Positions 34,197-52,108 of a stretch of 64,000 bases of DNA are shown one piece after another. The notes below the pieces were generated by a model. That model was not told the origin of the DNA, searched no databases, and saw only the letters and a program-made list of their open reading frames with translations. Every line of letters begins with the position of its first letter. The first letter of the stretch is position 1. Origin of the DNA: Dromiciops gliroides (taxonomy: Eukaryota > Chordata > Mammalia > Microbiotheria > Microbiotheriidae). Position numbers and translations under genes: made by a program. Where the stretch lies: the NCBI RefSeq assembly GCF_019393635.1, contig NC_057867.1:1134527-1198526 (forward strand), read 5' to 3'.

Positions 34197-34520
34197 CTCG
34201 GCAGGAGGGCAAGGTGGGGGGGCCATAGGGCACACGGGGCCCGGGGCCGCAGTCACGCACGGCCCGGGGCCGCAGTCACGCACGGCCCGGGGCCGCAGTC
34301 ACGCACGGCCCGGGGCCGCAGTCACGCACGGCCCGGGGCCGCAGTCACGCACGGCCCGGGGCCGCAGTCACGCACGGCCCGGGGCCACCTCCGCCCCTCC
34401 TCCTCAGCCCAGGTCAGGCTGGGCCTGCGGCTGCCCCGCCCCCAGCCCCACCTCTTTTGTCCGGCCCGGCGGCAGCCTGCGCATGCGCATCCTGCGGCCT
34501 CCAGCGGGAACAAAAGGGGG
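33900..34520. promoter_or_regulatory. CpG island
   Basis: Very GC-rich and CpG-dense, includes a 23-bp minisatellite. The strongest adjacent splice signal (exon end 34196) points to the minus strand. Confidence 0.7.
34237..34390. repeat. 23-bp GC-rich minisatellite, about 6-7 units
   Basis: Nearly perfect unit GCAGTCACGCACGGCCCGGG + GCC repeated in the CpG island. Each unit holds several CpGs. 23 is not a multiple of 3, so peptides predicted across it are artefacts. Confidence 0.95.
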
Positions 34521-34689
34521 GGGGGCGCGAAACGGTTTCCTGATCTGATTTTTTGGCCGATGGCGCCACCTAGTGTTCTTCTGGCTAACTGCCGCTCGAA
34601 AATGAGTCGCCAATTAACCCACGCTCCCCAAATCTTCTAGCCGCGGGCCAAGGAGGCAGCGCCCAGCGTTGCCCCGGCCCATCTTCACT

Positions 34690-34840
34690 CCCCTCCACAC
34701 GGCGTTCCGACCTCTTTTTCCTACTCCTCCCTTGGCACTTGCTCTACCTGTGCTTGGCATGCTATCTCCTCACCCTCCCTTCCTCCTGGCTCCCTTCAAG
34801 TCCCGTTTGCGCTACTTTGACGTCATAGTCATTTCTAGAT
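34690..34840 (+). repeat. LINE L2-like fragment
   Basis: TGTGCTTGGCATGCTATCTC and CTCCCTTCAAGTCCCGTTTG match the L2 3' wording. Confidence 0.5.
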
Positions 34841-35106
34841 CCAGCCGAGCGCCAGCCCCCTTTGCATGTGCCTTGCCTTAAGCAGAGGTAGGCAAAACCA
34901 GCGTTCCGAAGAATCTTGGCAAAATGTCAACTACCCTCATGCTGGTCTTATGGACAAGATGGAGAGATATGGGGACTAGACCGCAGAAGAAATCCAGTGG
35001 CCAGACCCAAAGAGTCATTAAGGTCTCGTGTCAATTGGGAGTATCTAGTGGCAAGTCCCAGCATCTGTGCTTGCTCCTGTGCTGGGTGACATCTTTTAAA
35101 ACAAAA

Positions 35107-35225
35107 ATTTGTAGGTGGCACTGGCCCTAGATTCAGGATGGACCTGAATGAAAATCCAGCCTCAGACACTAGCTGTGTGACCCTGGGTAAGTCACTTAAC
35201 CCTCATTGCCCCGACAAAAAAAAAT
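35107..35225 (+). repeat. Shortened WSINE1-like SINE
   Basis: GTAGGTGGCACTGGCCCTAG to ATTGCCCC plus A tail, lacking head parts and part of the middle. Confidence 0.85.
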
Positions 35226-35438
35226 TATACTGATATTATTATCCATTATATTGCCTTAATTTTCCCATCTCCTTCCCGAGAGTCATCCCTTATAAAAAAA
35301 AATTATAAAAAAGAATTTTTGTAAAGAAAAGAAAAAATGAGGAACAGGGAAAAAAACTCCATTCAGCAAAACCAATCAGAACATTAAAAACTCTCACATT
35401 CTATGCAATGTTTCTCACCTGTGGGCCCCACCTCATTG

Positions 35439-35551
<113 letters not shown>

Positions 35552-35745
35552 TTTCAGCATTTCTTCACAATTTCACAACACTCATTTGTGATCATCTGGG
35601 TGAGGAAAGGAGCTATGATTCCTTCTATTTACAATGTTGGAAGAGTGTGGTATTTGTCTGACCCTGCTTCTTCCTTTTGCATCCGTGCAGGAAAGTGTTT
35701 CCATGTGTTTCACAGTTTTTATAAGTGACTTGAAAAAAGGCCTCA

Positions 35746-35893
35746 GGGGCAGCTAGGCGGCACAGTGGATAAAGCACCAGCCCTGGATTCAGAAGGACCT
35801 GAGTTCAAATCTGGCCTCAAACATTTGACACGTACTAGCTGTGTGACCCTGAGCAAGTCACTTAACCCCCATTGCCTTGCCCCCCCCCCAAAA
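35746..35893 (+). repeat. WSINE1-like SINE with 13-bp TSD
   Basis: TSD AAAAAAGGCCTCA at 35733-35745 and 35894-35906. Confidence 0.93.
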
Positions 35894-36439
35894 AAAAAAG
35901 GCCTCAAAGGGTTGGCTCATCAGATTTGGAGGTGACTCACTACTCAGTTCAGAGAGAGAGTTGACATGGAGGATTGGGACAGACTCAGGAGCTAAAAGTT
36001 GTGGGTGGGCAAGAACCTTGGTATAAAGAAGTGAAATCATATAGGCTAAAGGTCAACTTCGGGTTAAAATCAGCCTCACAAGTCCAAGGTGAATATAGTA
36101 AGTATATCCAATCTGACATAGCTGATATTTCAGAAAAGCTCCAGAGCAATTAAGAAAATAGCCACCAGGTGTCAGTGTTGCCTCAAAAATGCCAGGCCAG
36201 GCAGGCTAAAAGCTGAAGTTTCAATCCTCTGACATTACTGGCATTTCACAATAACACTTCAGGTTTCTCTTGGGTTTAATGGTCAGCTGGGGCACCTGTC
36301 TTCATCCACTCCACAGCCCCCCCCCCCCTCGCTATGGCCTCTCTCTTCAAGTGGTTAATCCCAAAAGTGCTCAAGAGGTGGAAGTGTGTCTAGAGTGGGA
36401 AGGGGACCTCTGAGGCCGTGGAGTTCAAACCTCCCACCC

Positions 36440-36584
36440 CTTTTTTTGTGGGGGTCAATGAAGGCCAAGTGATTTCTCCAGGGTCACACAGCTAGTGTGT
36501 GAAGTATCTGAGTCTGCATTTGAACTCAGGTCCTCCTGAATCCAAGGCCGGTGCTTTATCCACTGTACCACCTAGCTGCCCTTT
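36440..36584 (-). repeat. WSINE1-like SINE inside an older repeat
   Basis: Reverse copy. The sequence on either side (GGGGACCTCTGAGGCCGTGG before; AAACTGAGGCTGAGAGAGCA after) reads as one older mammalian repeat split by it. Confidence 0.88.
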
Positions 36585-36689
36585 TTTTTTAACAGAAGAG
36601 AAAACTGAGGCTGAGAGAGCAAAGTGATTGGCTCAAGGGCACATAGGCAGAGCAGAGACATAGGACCCAGTCCGGCATTTCTTCCACTA

Positions 36690-37530
36690 ATGCCAGTATT
36701 TGTTTGAACGCCACTTGGTTACAAGCCCTCACACTTGGCACTACAAGTAATTTTCCCCCTTAGTGCCATTGTTTTCCACTTCACCACTGGCTGAGAACAG
36801 CTCCACTGAGCTAATGAAAGTGACATTTGGAGCTAGTAGAGAAAGAACTGTGCATGTGTTGGGGTGGGGTCTAGTCTGCCTGGATTCCCCAAGTATGCTT
36901 ACTGGATTTCCTAGAGGAAATTCTTTTCATTAACATCTCCATTTTACAGAAAGGGAGGCTGAGACCTAGAGAAGGCTGCACTGGGAGACAACAGAAGCGG
37001 CCTCAAATCCCGTTGCAAATCCTTTGGCACAACGACCATTTCAAAGGCCCCAGTCACAAAGAGGTCAAGAGAAGCAGGCATTGATTCCTTTGGAGGGTCT
37101 ATATTTTCTGACTGTGGAATCTGAAGCTGGTCACTTCATTTCCCCTATAGCATGCTTGTTTACCTCTGCAGAGAAATGCCTCCTTTCTTGAGAGGGCAGT
37201 GAGCAGACAAAGTCTGAGCTGCAGAACCTTCATGCTCTAAAGGGGTTGTGGGAGGGAGCCCATGGAGGAGGGTTCTGGATTCTTTCAGTGACCTTTTTGG
37301 TCCTGGAAGGGAATGCTTACAGAAGGGTTCAAACTTTAGGGAGGGTGGTTTCCCAGTGACTCTTGTTCCATTAGTTTGAGTTGCTAGAAGTAAACTTAAC
37401 CCAAATGAGGTTAAGCATATGTAGACTTCTTTAAGGTAGCTATAGCATGTTAGACTAGTTTTCTCTTTTGAGCCTAGGCAGCTAGGAGGCTAAAGGGTGA
37501 GAGACTAGAATGAAGGCTCAGGGAGACCTA
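36690..37530. other. Intergenic upstream of ZWINT, no gene seen
   Basis: Unique sequence without supported exons. Confidence 0.45.
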
Positions 37531-37740
37531 CATTTCAATCCTTAACTCTCACACTAAGTAGCTGTGCGACCTCTGTTTGTCTCAGTTTCCTCCTCTGCCA
37601 AAAGGGGCTAATAATAGCACTTCCTTCCCAGGGTTGCTGGGAAGTCACATGACTTGTCCAAGGTATGAAGCATTTGAACTAAGGCCTTCCTACCCTACAG
37701 CCCAGTATTCTCTATTCTATCCACTGTGCTTCCCTAGCCA
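37530..37740 (+). repeat. MIR-like SINE
   Basis: AGTAGCTGTGCGACCTCTGT, TCTCAGTTTCCTCCTCTGCC and GGGGCTAATAATAGCACTTC give the MIR core and 3' half. Confidence 0.75.
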
Positions 37741-37871
37741 TTGTGAAATTTGCCTTGTTCAAGATTTGTTACTTCACAATGTTTCATAGGATAGGATTTA
37801 AATTTAAATGAAAGAAAAATTAATGTTAAAAAAATTTCTGGTAGGCTTGTGCATGACATGCAGAATACAAT

Positions 37872-38034
37872 GTCGCTCTCTCTCTCTCTTTTTCTTTTTT
37901 GCGGAGCAATGGGGGTTAAGTGGCTTGCCCAGGGTCACACAGCTAGTAAGTGTCAAGTGTCTGAGGTTGGATTTGAACTCAGGTACTCCTGAATCCAGGA
38001 CCGGTGCTTTATCCACTGTACCACCTAGCTGCCC
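37872..38034 (-). repeat. WSINE1-like SINE
   Basis: Reverse copy with a CT-rich left end. The flanks share CAGAATACA (37861 and 38035). Confidence 0.9.
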
Positions 38035-38639
38035 CAGAATACAGTCTCAAACATTTTTTTTTTCCTTGAGAGAGGCCATCCCTACTGTGGGCAGCGTTTT
38101 GTCACCTCTCAAGGACCAGAAGAAAAGGAGCTAAGATGATTTTCCTGGGCTGCCCCGCCCTCCCCCCCCCCCTCAGGCAGTTGAGACTAGAAAATCATAA
38201 GGGGAGCTTTTCCCGGGTCCCTGAAGAGGAAAGGAGGAAGGATGTCAGCTTTCTGAACTCGATGGGGCTTCCTGTCCCGGATCCACCACCACAGCATCCC
38301 CTCCATTCTACCTGGCCTTCCTTGCACCCGTCCCCCGTTGTTCTTAATTCTACTCTCTTAGGGCAAACAGAGCAAGATCAGTGTAGACCGGAGCTCTCTC
38401 TTGGTTTTGTCCCTCACTCATTAAGTGCCTACTGTGTACCAAGTGCTGGGAATACGAGGAAATGATTAATAGGAAGATGTCAGAGAAATTGGGGAAGGAA
38501 CCCAAAGAGACTGAGCCGGAGTGGAAGCCCCGCCCCAGGTCGGGAGCAAGGCGTGCCAGGAAAAGATGACTAGGAGCCGATCAGGGGCCCAAGGCAGGAC
38601 TGGCCGTACCAAGGGCTGGGGACAGCCAGAATGGGCACC

Positions 38640-39120
38640 CCGAATTCTGTTTTATGAGACTGAGAAGCGCGGCGCCGCTGCCCCCGGGAGCCCGCAAGGC
38701 GGAGTGGGCCGGCCTCCAGCCCGCCTTCCTCAAGGGCGCGCCCCCTCCCCCCGCCGTCGTTCCGAATCAAAGGAGGGGGAGAGTTCAACGGCGACCAATG
38801 AATGCTCGAGCAGCAATGAGCGGCAGCCAATGGGAGGGCGCGGCTCCCCACCTCAGCGAATGAGCGCTCGGCGCCGGCCCCTTCCGGCATTCGGCGCGCT
38901 GGTCGGCGGCGCTTTCGAAGCTATGGCGGCTGAGAAGGCCTCGGAGGGGGTGGCGGCTGCGGCCATAGCCGCGGGCGAGTAAGTGGGCCAGGGGAGCCAG
39001 GGGCGGCAGCCCGGGGGAGGGGGTGGGGCCGGGCCGGGAATCGAAGCGGGGGGGGGGGGGGGTGCGCGCTGGGGCTCATTTCCTCTTCCAGCCTCCCTCC
39101 CCACTCCCCAGGGCTCTGGC
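38640..39120 (+). promoter_or_regulatory. ZWINT: CpG island / ZWINT promoter
   Basis: CpG-dense segment around the start codon at 38923, with CCAAT-type elements (GACCAATGAA near 38795, GCCAATGGG near 38826). A G-run of about 17 lies in intron 1 at 39045-39061. Confidence 0.75.
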
Positions 39121-40205
39121 TGCGGCCTCAGTGGCCTTAGCGACCCCCGGCCTTCAGGAGGATGTTTCACCTGCTCTCCTGGCCGAGTTCCTGAAGGTGA
39201 GCACTCGGGATCCCGCCCCACCCTGCCGTCCGTAGGGAGCGCTTTGGCCTCCCGCGGGGACGTTAAGCCCACTGACATCCCGGGCCCAGGGAACACTCCC
39301 TCCCTTCCTCCCGTGTAGCGTTGGGGGGGGGCGGCCCGGGGCTCAGTGTTTTGAAACGCTTTCCTGACCCCTCCCGCAGGACTCCAGGAAGAAGGAGAAG
39401 TTACTGTGGGGGCAGCTGCAGGTGGTAGATGCGCTCCAGGCATTCCTGGAGCAGATGGACGTGGCCGTGAACACCGAAGAGGAGATCCGTGAGGCCCCAG
39501 CACCCCTCGTAGGGCTCCCGGAGGGAGGAGTAGGGAGAGGCTCACAGCGGGGAGAAAACCCAGCTTCCTTTCCTTCTTCCCTGGTCCAGGGGCAGAAGCC
39601 AGTGCAGCCCAACAGCTCTGGAAAGACCTGAAGGCTGAGCATCAGAAGCAGGTGGAAGCCATTGAGGCCGCCCTGCCACAGGCCCTGGAGCAACTGGAGG
39701 CCAGCCAGAGGAAGCAGGCTTTATTGGGGAGTGCTCTGAAGCAGGCCCAGGCCAAGAGGCAGGCTTTGGAGGAGTGGAGGAACATGGCCCAGACCCGCCA
39801 GAGGCTCGAGCAGGTAAGGGCAGGGGACAGCAGCCGAGCAAGGGAGAAAGCCAGGGCAGCACAGGCAGGATGGCAGCAGTCAGGCTTCTGTTCTCGTAGG
39901 AAAAGCGAAGGCAGCAGTTAGTGGCTGGAGCCCAAGCCCAGAGGGGGCGCCTGGAGGAGGCCAACAAGCACTGGGAGCAGGCGCTGCTGCTCCAGCGTGA
40001 AGAGCAGGAGAATGGCCAGAGGTGGGAATCTTCAGCCTAGGGTCCAAGGGGAGGGAGGAGGGCTGGGTGCTGAGCATCAGATTCTTTCCACAGGCTTGGC
40101 ACCTTCCTAGGACTTCTGCAGATGCTGCATGGTGCTGGCAAGGATGGAGGAAACAGAAAGCCACCGGGAGCCCCAGCAAGCCCCCCACAGTCACATGACC
40201 AATAA
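38923..40205 (+). CDS. ZWINT: ZW10 interactor, kinetochore protein
   Basis: Six exons: 38923-38978, 39112-39196, 39380-39488, 39590-39813, 39900-40021 and 40094-40205. All phases fit and give 235 aa, somewhat shorter than the human protein (277 as I recall). Start context GAAGCTATGG in the CpG island. The family match rests on DSRKKEKLLWGQLQVVDALQ (exon 3) and LWKDLKAEHQKQVEAIEAAL (exon 4), which align well with human ZWINT. Residues from about 95 to 200 are Gln/Glu/Ala-rich and coiled-coil-like, as expected. ZWINT links the RZZ complex to the KNL1/MIS12 outer kinetochore and supports the spindle checkpoint; that role comes from the family. The N-terminus is Ala-rich. The stop TAA (40203-40205) lies within the poly(A) signal AATAAA (40201-40206), so the 3' UTR must be very short. 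Its 3' end faces the GRM6 3' end 386 bases away. Confidence 0.87.
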
Positions 40206-40206
40206 A
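40201..40206 (+). terminator. ZWINT: ZWINT poly(A) signal overlapping its stop codon
   Basis: AATAAA whose TAA is the in-frame stop after ...SHDQ. No other AATAAA is seen nearby downstream. Confidence 0.8.
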
Positions 40207-40590
40207 GGCATCAGCTCTGCTTCTTTCCTGAGATTAATGGGGGGCTGGGGAGAGAGTACTACCCTCCACAGAGACCACTAGGAAGATTGGAACCTGACTA
40301 CATTACCCCCTCAAAACAAAGAATTCTGCCAGTGATCATGAAGGGATCCCAGTTCTCCCCTAAGGCCCCCTGGCTTTGAGCCTTCCCATCCCCTATTATC
40401 CCATCTCTTCCTTCTCTGTTCTCTTCCTCCCCAGCCCACACCCATCAGCCCTATCCCCACAGCCAGACCCTGGGCTACGCTCAAAAGGACAGCCTAAAAT
40501 GAAGCCCAGAGATGCCTTGGGGGCAACATTGTTCCAAAGGCTTCCCACCTTCTGGGGCCCAGCCTTCTTCCTCTAGGCAGCCTTCCTTGG
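40206..40590. other. Space between the 3' ends of ZWINT and GRM6
   Basis: GRM6 3' UTR is expected here. No AATAAA or ATTAAA in the minus orientation was seen before ZWINT is reached, so the GRM6 mRNA may use a variant signal or overlap the ZWINT 3' end. Confidence 0.45.
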
Positions 40591-47521
<6,931 letters not shown>

Positions 47522-47524
47522 TTT

Positions 47525-49230
47525 CTCCCTCCCACTGCTTACAAATCTAACCAGTTAAGGCTTTCAAGGCTCCGGCTCTTCCTCCTTGTCCTCCTCTTCC
47601 TGGACAGCTCTGCCTGGAAGCCTGGATCTCCTTGGGTCCCTGTCCTCTGAGCTCCTCCACAAGATACTGAGCTGCCTAGTAGGGGGGCCAGGCATCCTCT
47701 GGCCAGCTGGATGGGATGGGGGTGGGGAGGGTTCTTCCCTGGCCCCAGGCCTGGGTGCCAGATGTTGAGGAATATAAGGCAATGGGTTTATGGTTAAACC
47801 CAGCAAATCCCCCTGAGACACAAGTAACAAACACACTGCTCATTTTGCAGGCAGGGAGATTGGGAACTAGAGTAGAAGCACTCTGCCCCTCCCTCCAAGT
47901 CCCTCCCCAAGTCTTTGGGGACTGAATCTCAAAGCCCTTTCCTTTCTTTCTATTTCCTCAGTCATGGCCAAGTTCCAATGGAGAAACGGTCTCTCACACA
48001 TATCTTGGACCTTGCCTTCAGATGAGTCCCTCCTTGGGCCCTCAGTTTCTTGCTTTAACAAATGAGAGACAGTGAGCTAGAGGATCTCTGAGCTTTCTCT
48101 TAGCTTAACGACTTTTTCTAATTAAAAACCAGTCATTCAACTACAAAGACCCTCCTGACTTGTCCTGTGACCCCCCCCCCCCCAGCAAGTCCCTATCTAC
48201 CCTTCCCTGAAGGTCAGTTTCTTTAGCTGTGAAATAAGGTTAGATTGGGCACGTTGGTAAATGGATCTCTACCCCACATGTGGAATATTACTCTAAGAAT
48301 CAATCAACAAGTATCTATGAAATGCTGGGACAACAGTGACAATCCCCAAGTTCCCCAGGTCTAAGGGCCTAGTGCATATGGAGACACCACTATTCTAGCA
48401 TTTGCTACTTTACATCTTAAACATTAGAGATTTCCTGAGAAGGAAAATAAGGGCCTCCAACGCTCTCGAGTCATCACAAGACCCACACCTGTGTCTGAGC
48501 ACAGCCTGCTCTCCCAGCCTGTTTCAGAGCCTCAGTTCTCTAAAGTAGCGGGGCTGGAGAAAATGCTGGAAGCACTATCCATCCCAACTGAAGCTTTTGA
48601 TGAGATGATTATGTTGGCTCTTTAAGGGATTATCTTCCCAGGGAGAGGCAAGGCCTAGGATTAATAGGGGGGGCCTATCATCTAGCAACCATTACCCCAG
48701 ATTAAAGGGTGTGGGGAGGGCTAGGGAGGAGGGGCTGAGGGCCCAGAGCCCAGGGGAGGTGGCTGACAATTGAATGATGTTCTATGTCTACAGAGGGTCT
48801 ATGGGAGGAAGTTCCTTTTTGTTTAGTTTTAGAGTAGGCCATATTGATTCTTTTGTCCATTTTATATTACCCAGATTTCTCTCTCCACCTACCAACTCCA
48901 AAAGAGCCATCTCTTAAAATAAACATTTAAAAAGGAAAAAAAAGTTGAAAAAAAGAGGGGAAAAGTTCAGCAAAATTGATTACCAAATACATCAAAAACA
49001 AACGAACCCTCCGCCCTTATTTGCAACGTCCCCCGACTGTTGACCTCCCCCCATTCTCTCTTCTTGGGGATCAACACATATTAAGCTCTTACTACGTGCC
49101 CAGCACTGTGCTACCACCAAGCTTATTCTGTCATCTTATTCTTTGTCATGCACGTAGTTCTTATCTTTCTTACTTCCCGGAAGAAGTTCATGCAAACTTT
49201 CCCGCCTTCACGCGGCAGATCGCGTCTTAC
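47525..49230. other. Region between GRM6 start and ABT1 promoter
   Basis: GRM6 5' leader and promoter should lie at the left end, but no CpG island is present there, as expected for a tissue-restricted gene. 48180-48250 has MIR-like wording (GAAGGTCAGTTTCTTTAGCT). 48820-49010 is an A-rich, possibly L1-derived stretch resembling 35230-35400 (AAAGTTCAGCAAAATTGATT against ATTCAGCAAAACCAATCAGA). Confidence 0.45.
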
Positions 49231-49469
49231 GGCGGGTATCATTCCTTACATTTCATGGATGAGCAGCTACTCGGTTTCCAGGTTTTTGCTACTACAGCTG
49301 TGAACTTTGCTCCATAAGGGGGCAAACAGTGACCCCCTGGGGGCGGAGATGCCCAGGGAGTCAAAGGGCACGGGAGTTCGTCTGGGTGACTTGCTTTGCG
49401 CCAATTCCCAAATGCTTCCCGGCATGGTTGCACTCGTTCAGAGCTCCACCGAGGGCTCGTGCGTGACAC

Positions 49470-50400
49470 CCGAGCTGGATGCCGGCCTCTCCGCGGCCTC
49501 TCCAGCTCGGACCCCAGGCCCGACTCTGGGCGGCTGGGCCGGGAAGCGCGAGAAGGGCCCGGGCGCCGCCCCGACGTGCCTATCCTAGGTCTCGGGCAAG
49601 CCCCGAGCATTTCGGCAGTGCTGGCCCCCCAGAAAAAGCCCGGGCGGCCCCCGGGGGCGGGGCAGGAGCCCGCGGACGCGCTGCGGGGAGTGAAAGGAAG
49701 GGGCCAGGGGCGGCGCACGAAGACCAGAGAGGCGTGGCGGGGACGGCCGAATAGTCCCGGGCCAGACAGTAGGGAGGGCAGAAAGGGGTGCGTGTGCGCG
49801 CCCGCCCCTGCGTGCGTACTCTGCACGTGCTGCGCGCATACGTCCCTCAACGCGAGCCTCCACAACCGGCCGGAAGTCATTGAGCAACCTGGGCGGTCCC
49901 CGGGGCTTGCGCCTGCGCTCTGGCGGCCCTTGTGACCCCGCCCCTGTGGCCCGGCCTCGCCTGATTGGCCGCCCTGGCCAGCGTCTCGGTGCCCCGCCCC
50001 GGGCTTTGGGGGGGGGCGGAGCACTGATGGCCAGGCCCAGCCGGCGGGGTTTCCCATTGGGCGTAGTTGCTTGTCGGCACTCGCGGTGTCCCGGATGGCG
50101 CTGAGAGCTCCGAGGTTGGGGCCGGGCTCCGAGGTCTTCGGGGGCAGCTCTCCGCCGGAGTTCGAGTCGGAGACAGAGTCGGAGTTGGTGTCGGCGTCGT
50201 CGGAGTCGTCTGAAACTGCAGGGGAATTCGGGCCGAGCAGTAGGCGAGTAGTACCCGGCATCGTCTACCTGGGGCATATCCCGCCGTGCTTCCGGCCCCT
50301 GCATGTGCGGAACTTGCTCAGCGCCCACGGCGAGATCGGCCGCGTGTTCTTCCAGCCGGAGGGTGAGCCTCAGCGTACGCACACACGTGTGGCGGGCAGG
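49470..50400 (+). promoter_or_regulatory. ABT1: CpG island / ABT1 promoter
   Basis: CpG-dense over about 900 bases, with CCAAT-box wording (CCTGATTGGCC near 49960, CCCATTGGGC near 50053) and GC boxes (CCCCGCCC). It covers ABT1 exon 1. Confidence 0.8.
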
Positions 50401-51342
50401 GAGGGCGACTAGTGCGCAGGCGCGACGGGTGGGGGCGAGGGGAAGAGGGTATCAAGGAGGCGGAGCCTGGGCTCCTTGGTCCTAGCTCCTCCCTCCCCCC
50501 CAAGCCGGGATGAGCGCCTTAAAAAGGCTATGGGTAGGTAAGATCCTTAGTTTCTCCAACTATAAAGTAAGCTAAGGACCCTTTCCCACCCCATACTTGA
50601 CCTAGTGGGAGGTGGAGGGGTGGGGTTCTCCTCCTCCAGCCTTTGGCCTTGACCCTGACCCTTGTTTGTCCGGCCCTCCCCTGCCACCCAGATCATTTGG
50701 GCCGGCGAAAGAAGACCGCGACCGCCTCTGGGGGGCGCCGCCTGGGGCAGAGCTACACCGAGGGCTGGGTGGAGTTCCGGGACAAGCGGGTGGCCAAGTT
50801 GGTGGTGGCCAGCCTGCACAACACGCCCATGGGTGCCCAGCGCCGAAGCCCCTTCCGCTATGACCTATGGAACCTGAAGGTGAGACTGGGCACGGGAGGG
50901 GCAGGACAGAGAGGGCAGGGCAGCTGGTGGACAGCATCGCTGACCTGTTGGTGGCCTTCCTTTCCAGTACTTGCACAGATTCAAGTGGTGCCACCTGAGC
51001 GAACGCCTGGCCTATGAGAGGCAGGTCCGGCAGCAGCGTGTAAGGGCAGAGATCTCTCAGGCCAAGCGGGAAACAGACTTTTACCTGCAGAGCGTGGAGA
51101 AGAGTAAACATTTCCTGAAGAAGGCAGAAGCTGCATTGGCTGTTTGTGGGGAGGGGTCAGCAGTCCAAGAGAGAAGTTGGGGCTTCATCCAGCGTCCCAC
51201 AGAGCTGGAGATCAGAAAGCACAGAGAGTTTCAGGCCAGCCAGAGCAAGGAAGGACAGCTACAAGCCCAGATAGACAAGTTTGCCAAGAAGGCCCGGCCA
51301 AATGAGCCTTTCCTGGCCAAAATCTTTGGTCCCAGCACCTGA
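50095..51342 (+). CDS. ABT1: Activator of basal transcription 1 (ESF2-type RNA-binding protein)
   Basis: Three exons, 50095-50362, 50692-50879 and 50968-51342, in consistent phase, giving 276 aa (human 272 as I recall). The N-terminus is acidic ([20 protein letters not shown]). An RRM follows, spanning exons 1-2: [39 protein letters not shown], then [20 protein letters not shown] and FRYDLWNLK. Exon 3 holds the basic helical C-terminal part ([12 protein letters not shown]-like [20 protein letters not shown]) and ends [10 protein letters not shown]. The yeast relative Esf2 works in small-subunit pre-rRNA processing, and the vertebrate protein was first described as binding TBP. Both roles are from the literature. 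Intact, expressed from a CpG island. Confidence 0.96.
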
Positions 51343-51428
51343 GTTTCTGTGAAACTGACTTTAATAACCTCAGCTTGGCCAGCACAGTGTAAAGGGGCTG
51401 GTGGGGAATAGGATGCAAAAATCTAGTT

Positions 51429-51577
51429 TTGGGGGCAGCTAGGTGGCACAGTAGATAAGCACGGGCCCTGGATTCAGGAGGATCTGAGTTCAAAGCCAGC
51501 CTCAGACACTTGACACTTACTAGCTGTGTGACCCTGGGCAAGTCACTTAACCCTCACTGCCCCCCCAAAAAAGAAAA
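51429..51577 (+). repeat. WSINE1-like SINE in the ABT1 3' UTR, 12-bp TSD
   Basis: TSD AAAAATCTAGTT at 51417-51428 and 51578-51589. It lies between the ABT1 stop (51342) and its poly(A) signal (51679), so it should be part of the mature mRNA. Confidence 0.94.
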
Positions 51578-51678
51578 AAAAATCTAGTTCCATTCCAGAT
51601 TCTTTCTTGCCCAATGACAGCTTCCGAGGAACTTCGTCTTGACAAGCTTCAGGATCAGTCTTTAACTTGCAAGTTAAC

Positions 51679-51684
51679 AATAAA
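51679..51684 (+). terminator. ABT1: ABT1 poly(A) signal
   Basis: AATAAA 337 bases after the stop, followed by T-rich sequence. Confidence 0.8.
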
Positions 51685-51792
51685 GTATTGGCAGTAGGGA
51701 CTTTTTAAAAATTTTTTTTCATTTTAACCTGATTTTTAAAAGAACGTATTGTCTAAAAATGTGTCTGGGTGTGTGTGGGCCTTTGGGCAAGA

Positions 51793-52108
51793 CTACCCAA
51801 CCCTGAACAGCATCCATTTCCTCATCTCTCTGTCCTGCCCCTGAGGGGAAGAAAGTGATGGTGGAAGGTTTTCTGGGGAAGGTAAGGAAAGCATTCCAGA
51901 TCCCAGGAGGGGGTGGGGGGAGGATGAGTTAGAGGTGAATGGGACCGGAGCCAACCCAAGGGGCAGAACATACAGTTGGAATCCAAGCTCACCTTGAATC
52001 CAAAGACTAGGGCAGCACACACACTGGCCCAGCAGCTGGTGGCCAGGGTCACTACAGAAGCAGTGGGATTGGAAACAGGCACATAAGAGCCTGGTAGCAG
52101 GAGTCCCC
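51793..52108 (-). CDS. Possible terminal exons of an unrecognised minus-strand gene
   Basis: An exon at 51993-52108 has acceptor TTTTTAG and donor AAG/GTGAGC. Its only fully open phase encodes 38 codons with a membrane-helix-like run (SVVTLATSCWASVCAALVFG). A second acceptor (TTTCTTCCCCTCAG) just after 51841 would join it in phase to GQDREMRKWMLFRVG and a stop at 51793. I found no upstream exons and no clear poly(A) signal. It may be chance, or the end of a small gene lying between the ABT1 and MBD1 3' ends. Confidence 0.25.

Noticed and set aside
38853-39545. 230-codon minus-strand frame opposite ZWINT exons 1-3
   Set aside because: GC-rich shadow of the ZWINT CpG island; no homology seen and it crosses ZWINT introns.
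49239-50261. 340-codon minus-strand frame opposite ABT1 exon 1
   Set aside because: Shadow frame in a CpG island with few stop codons; the acidic-looking part is the complement of ABT1.
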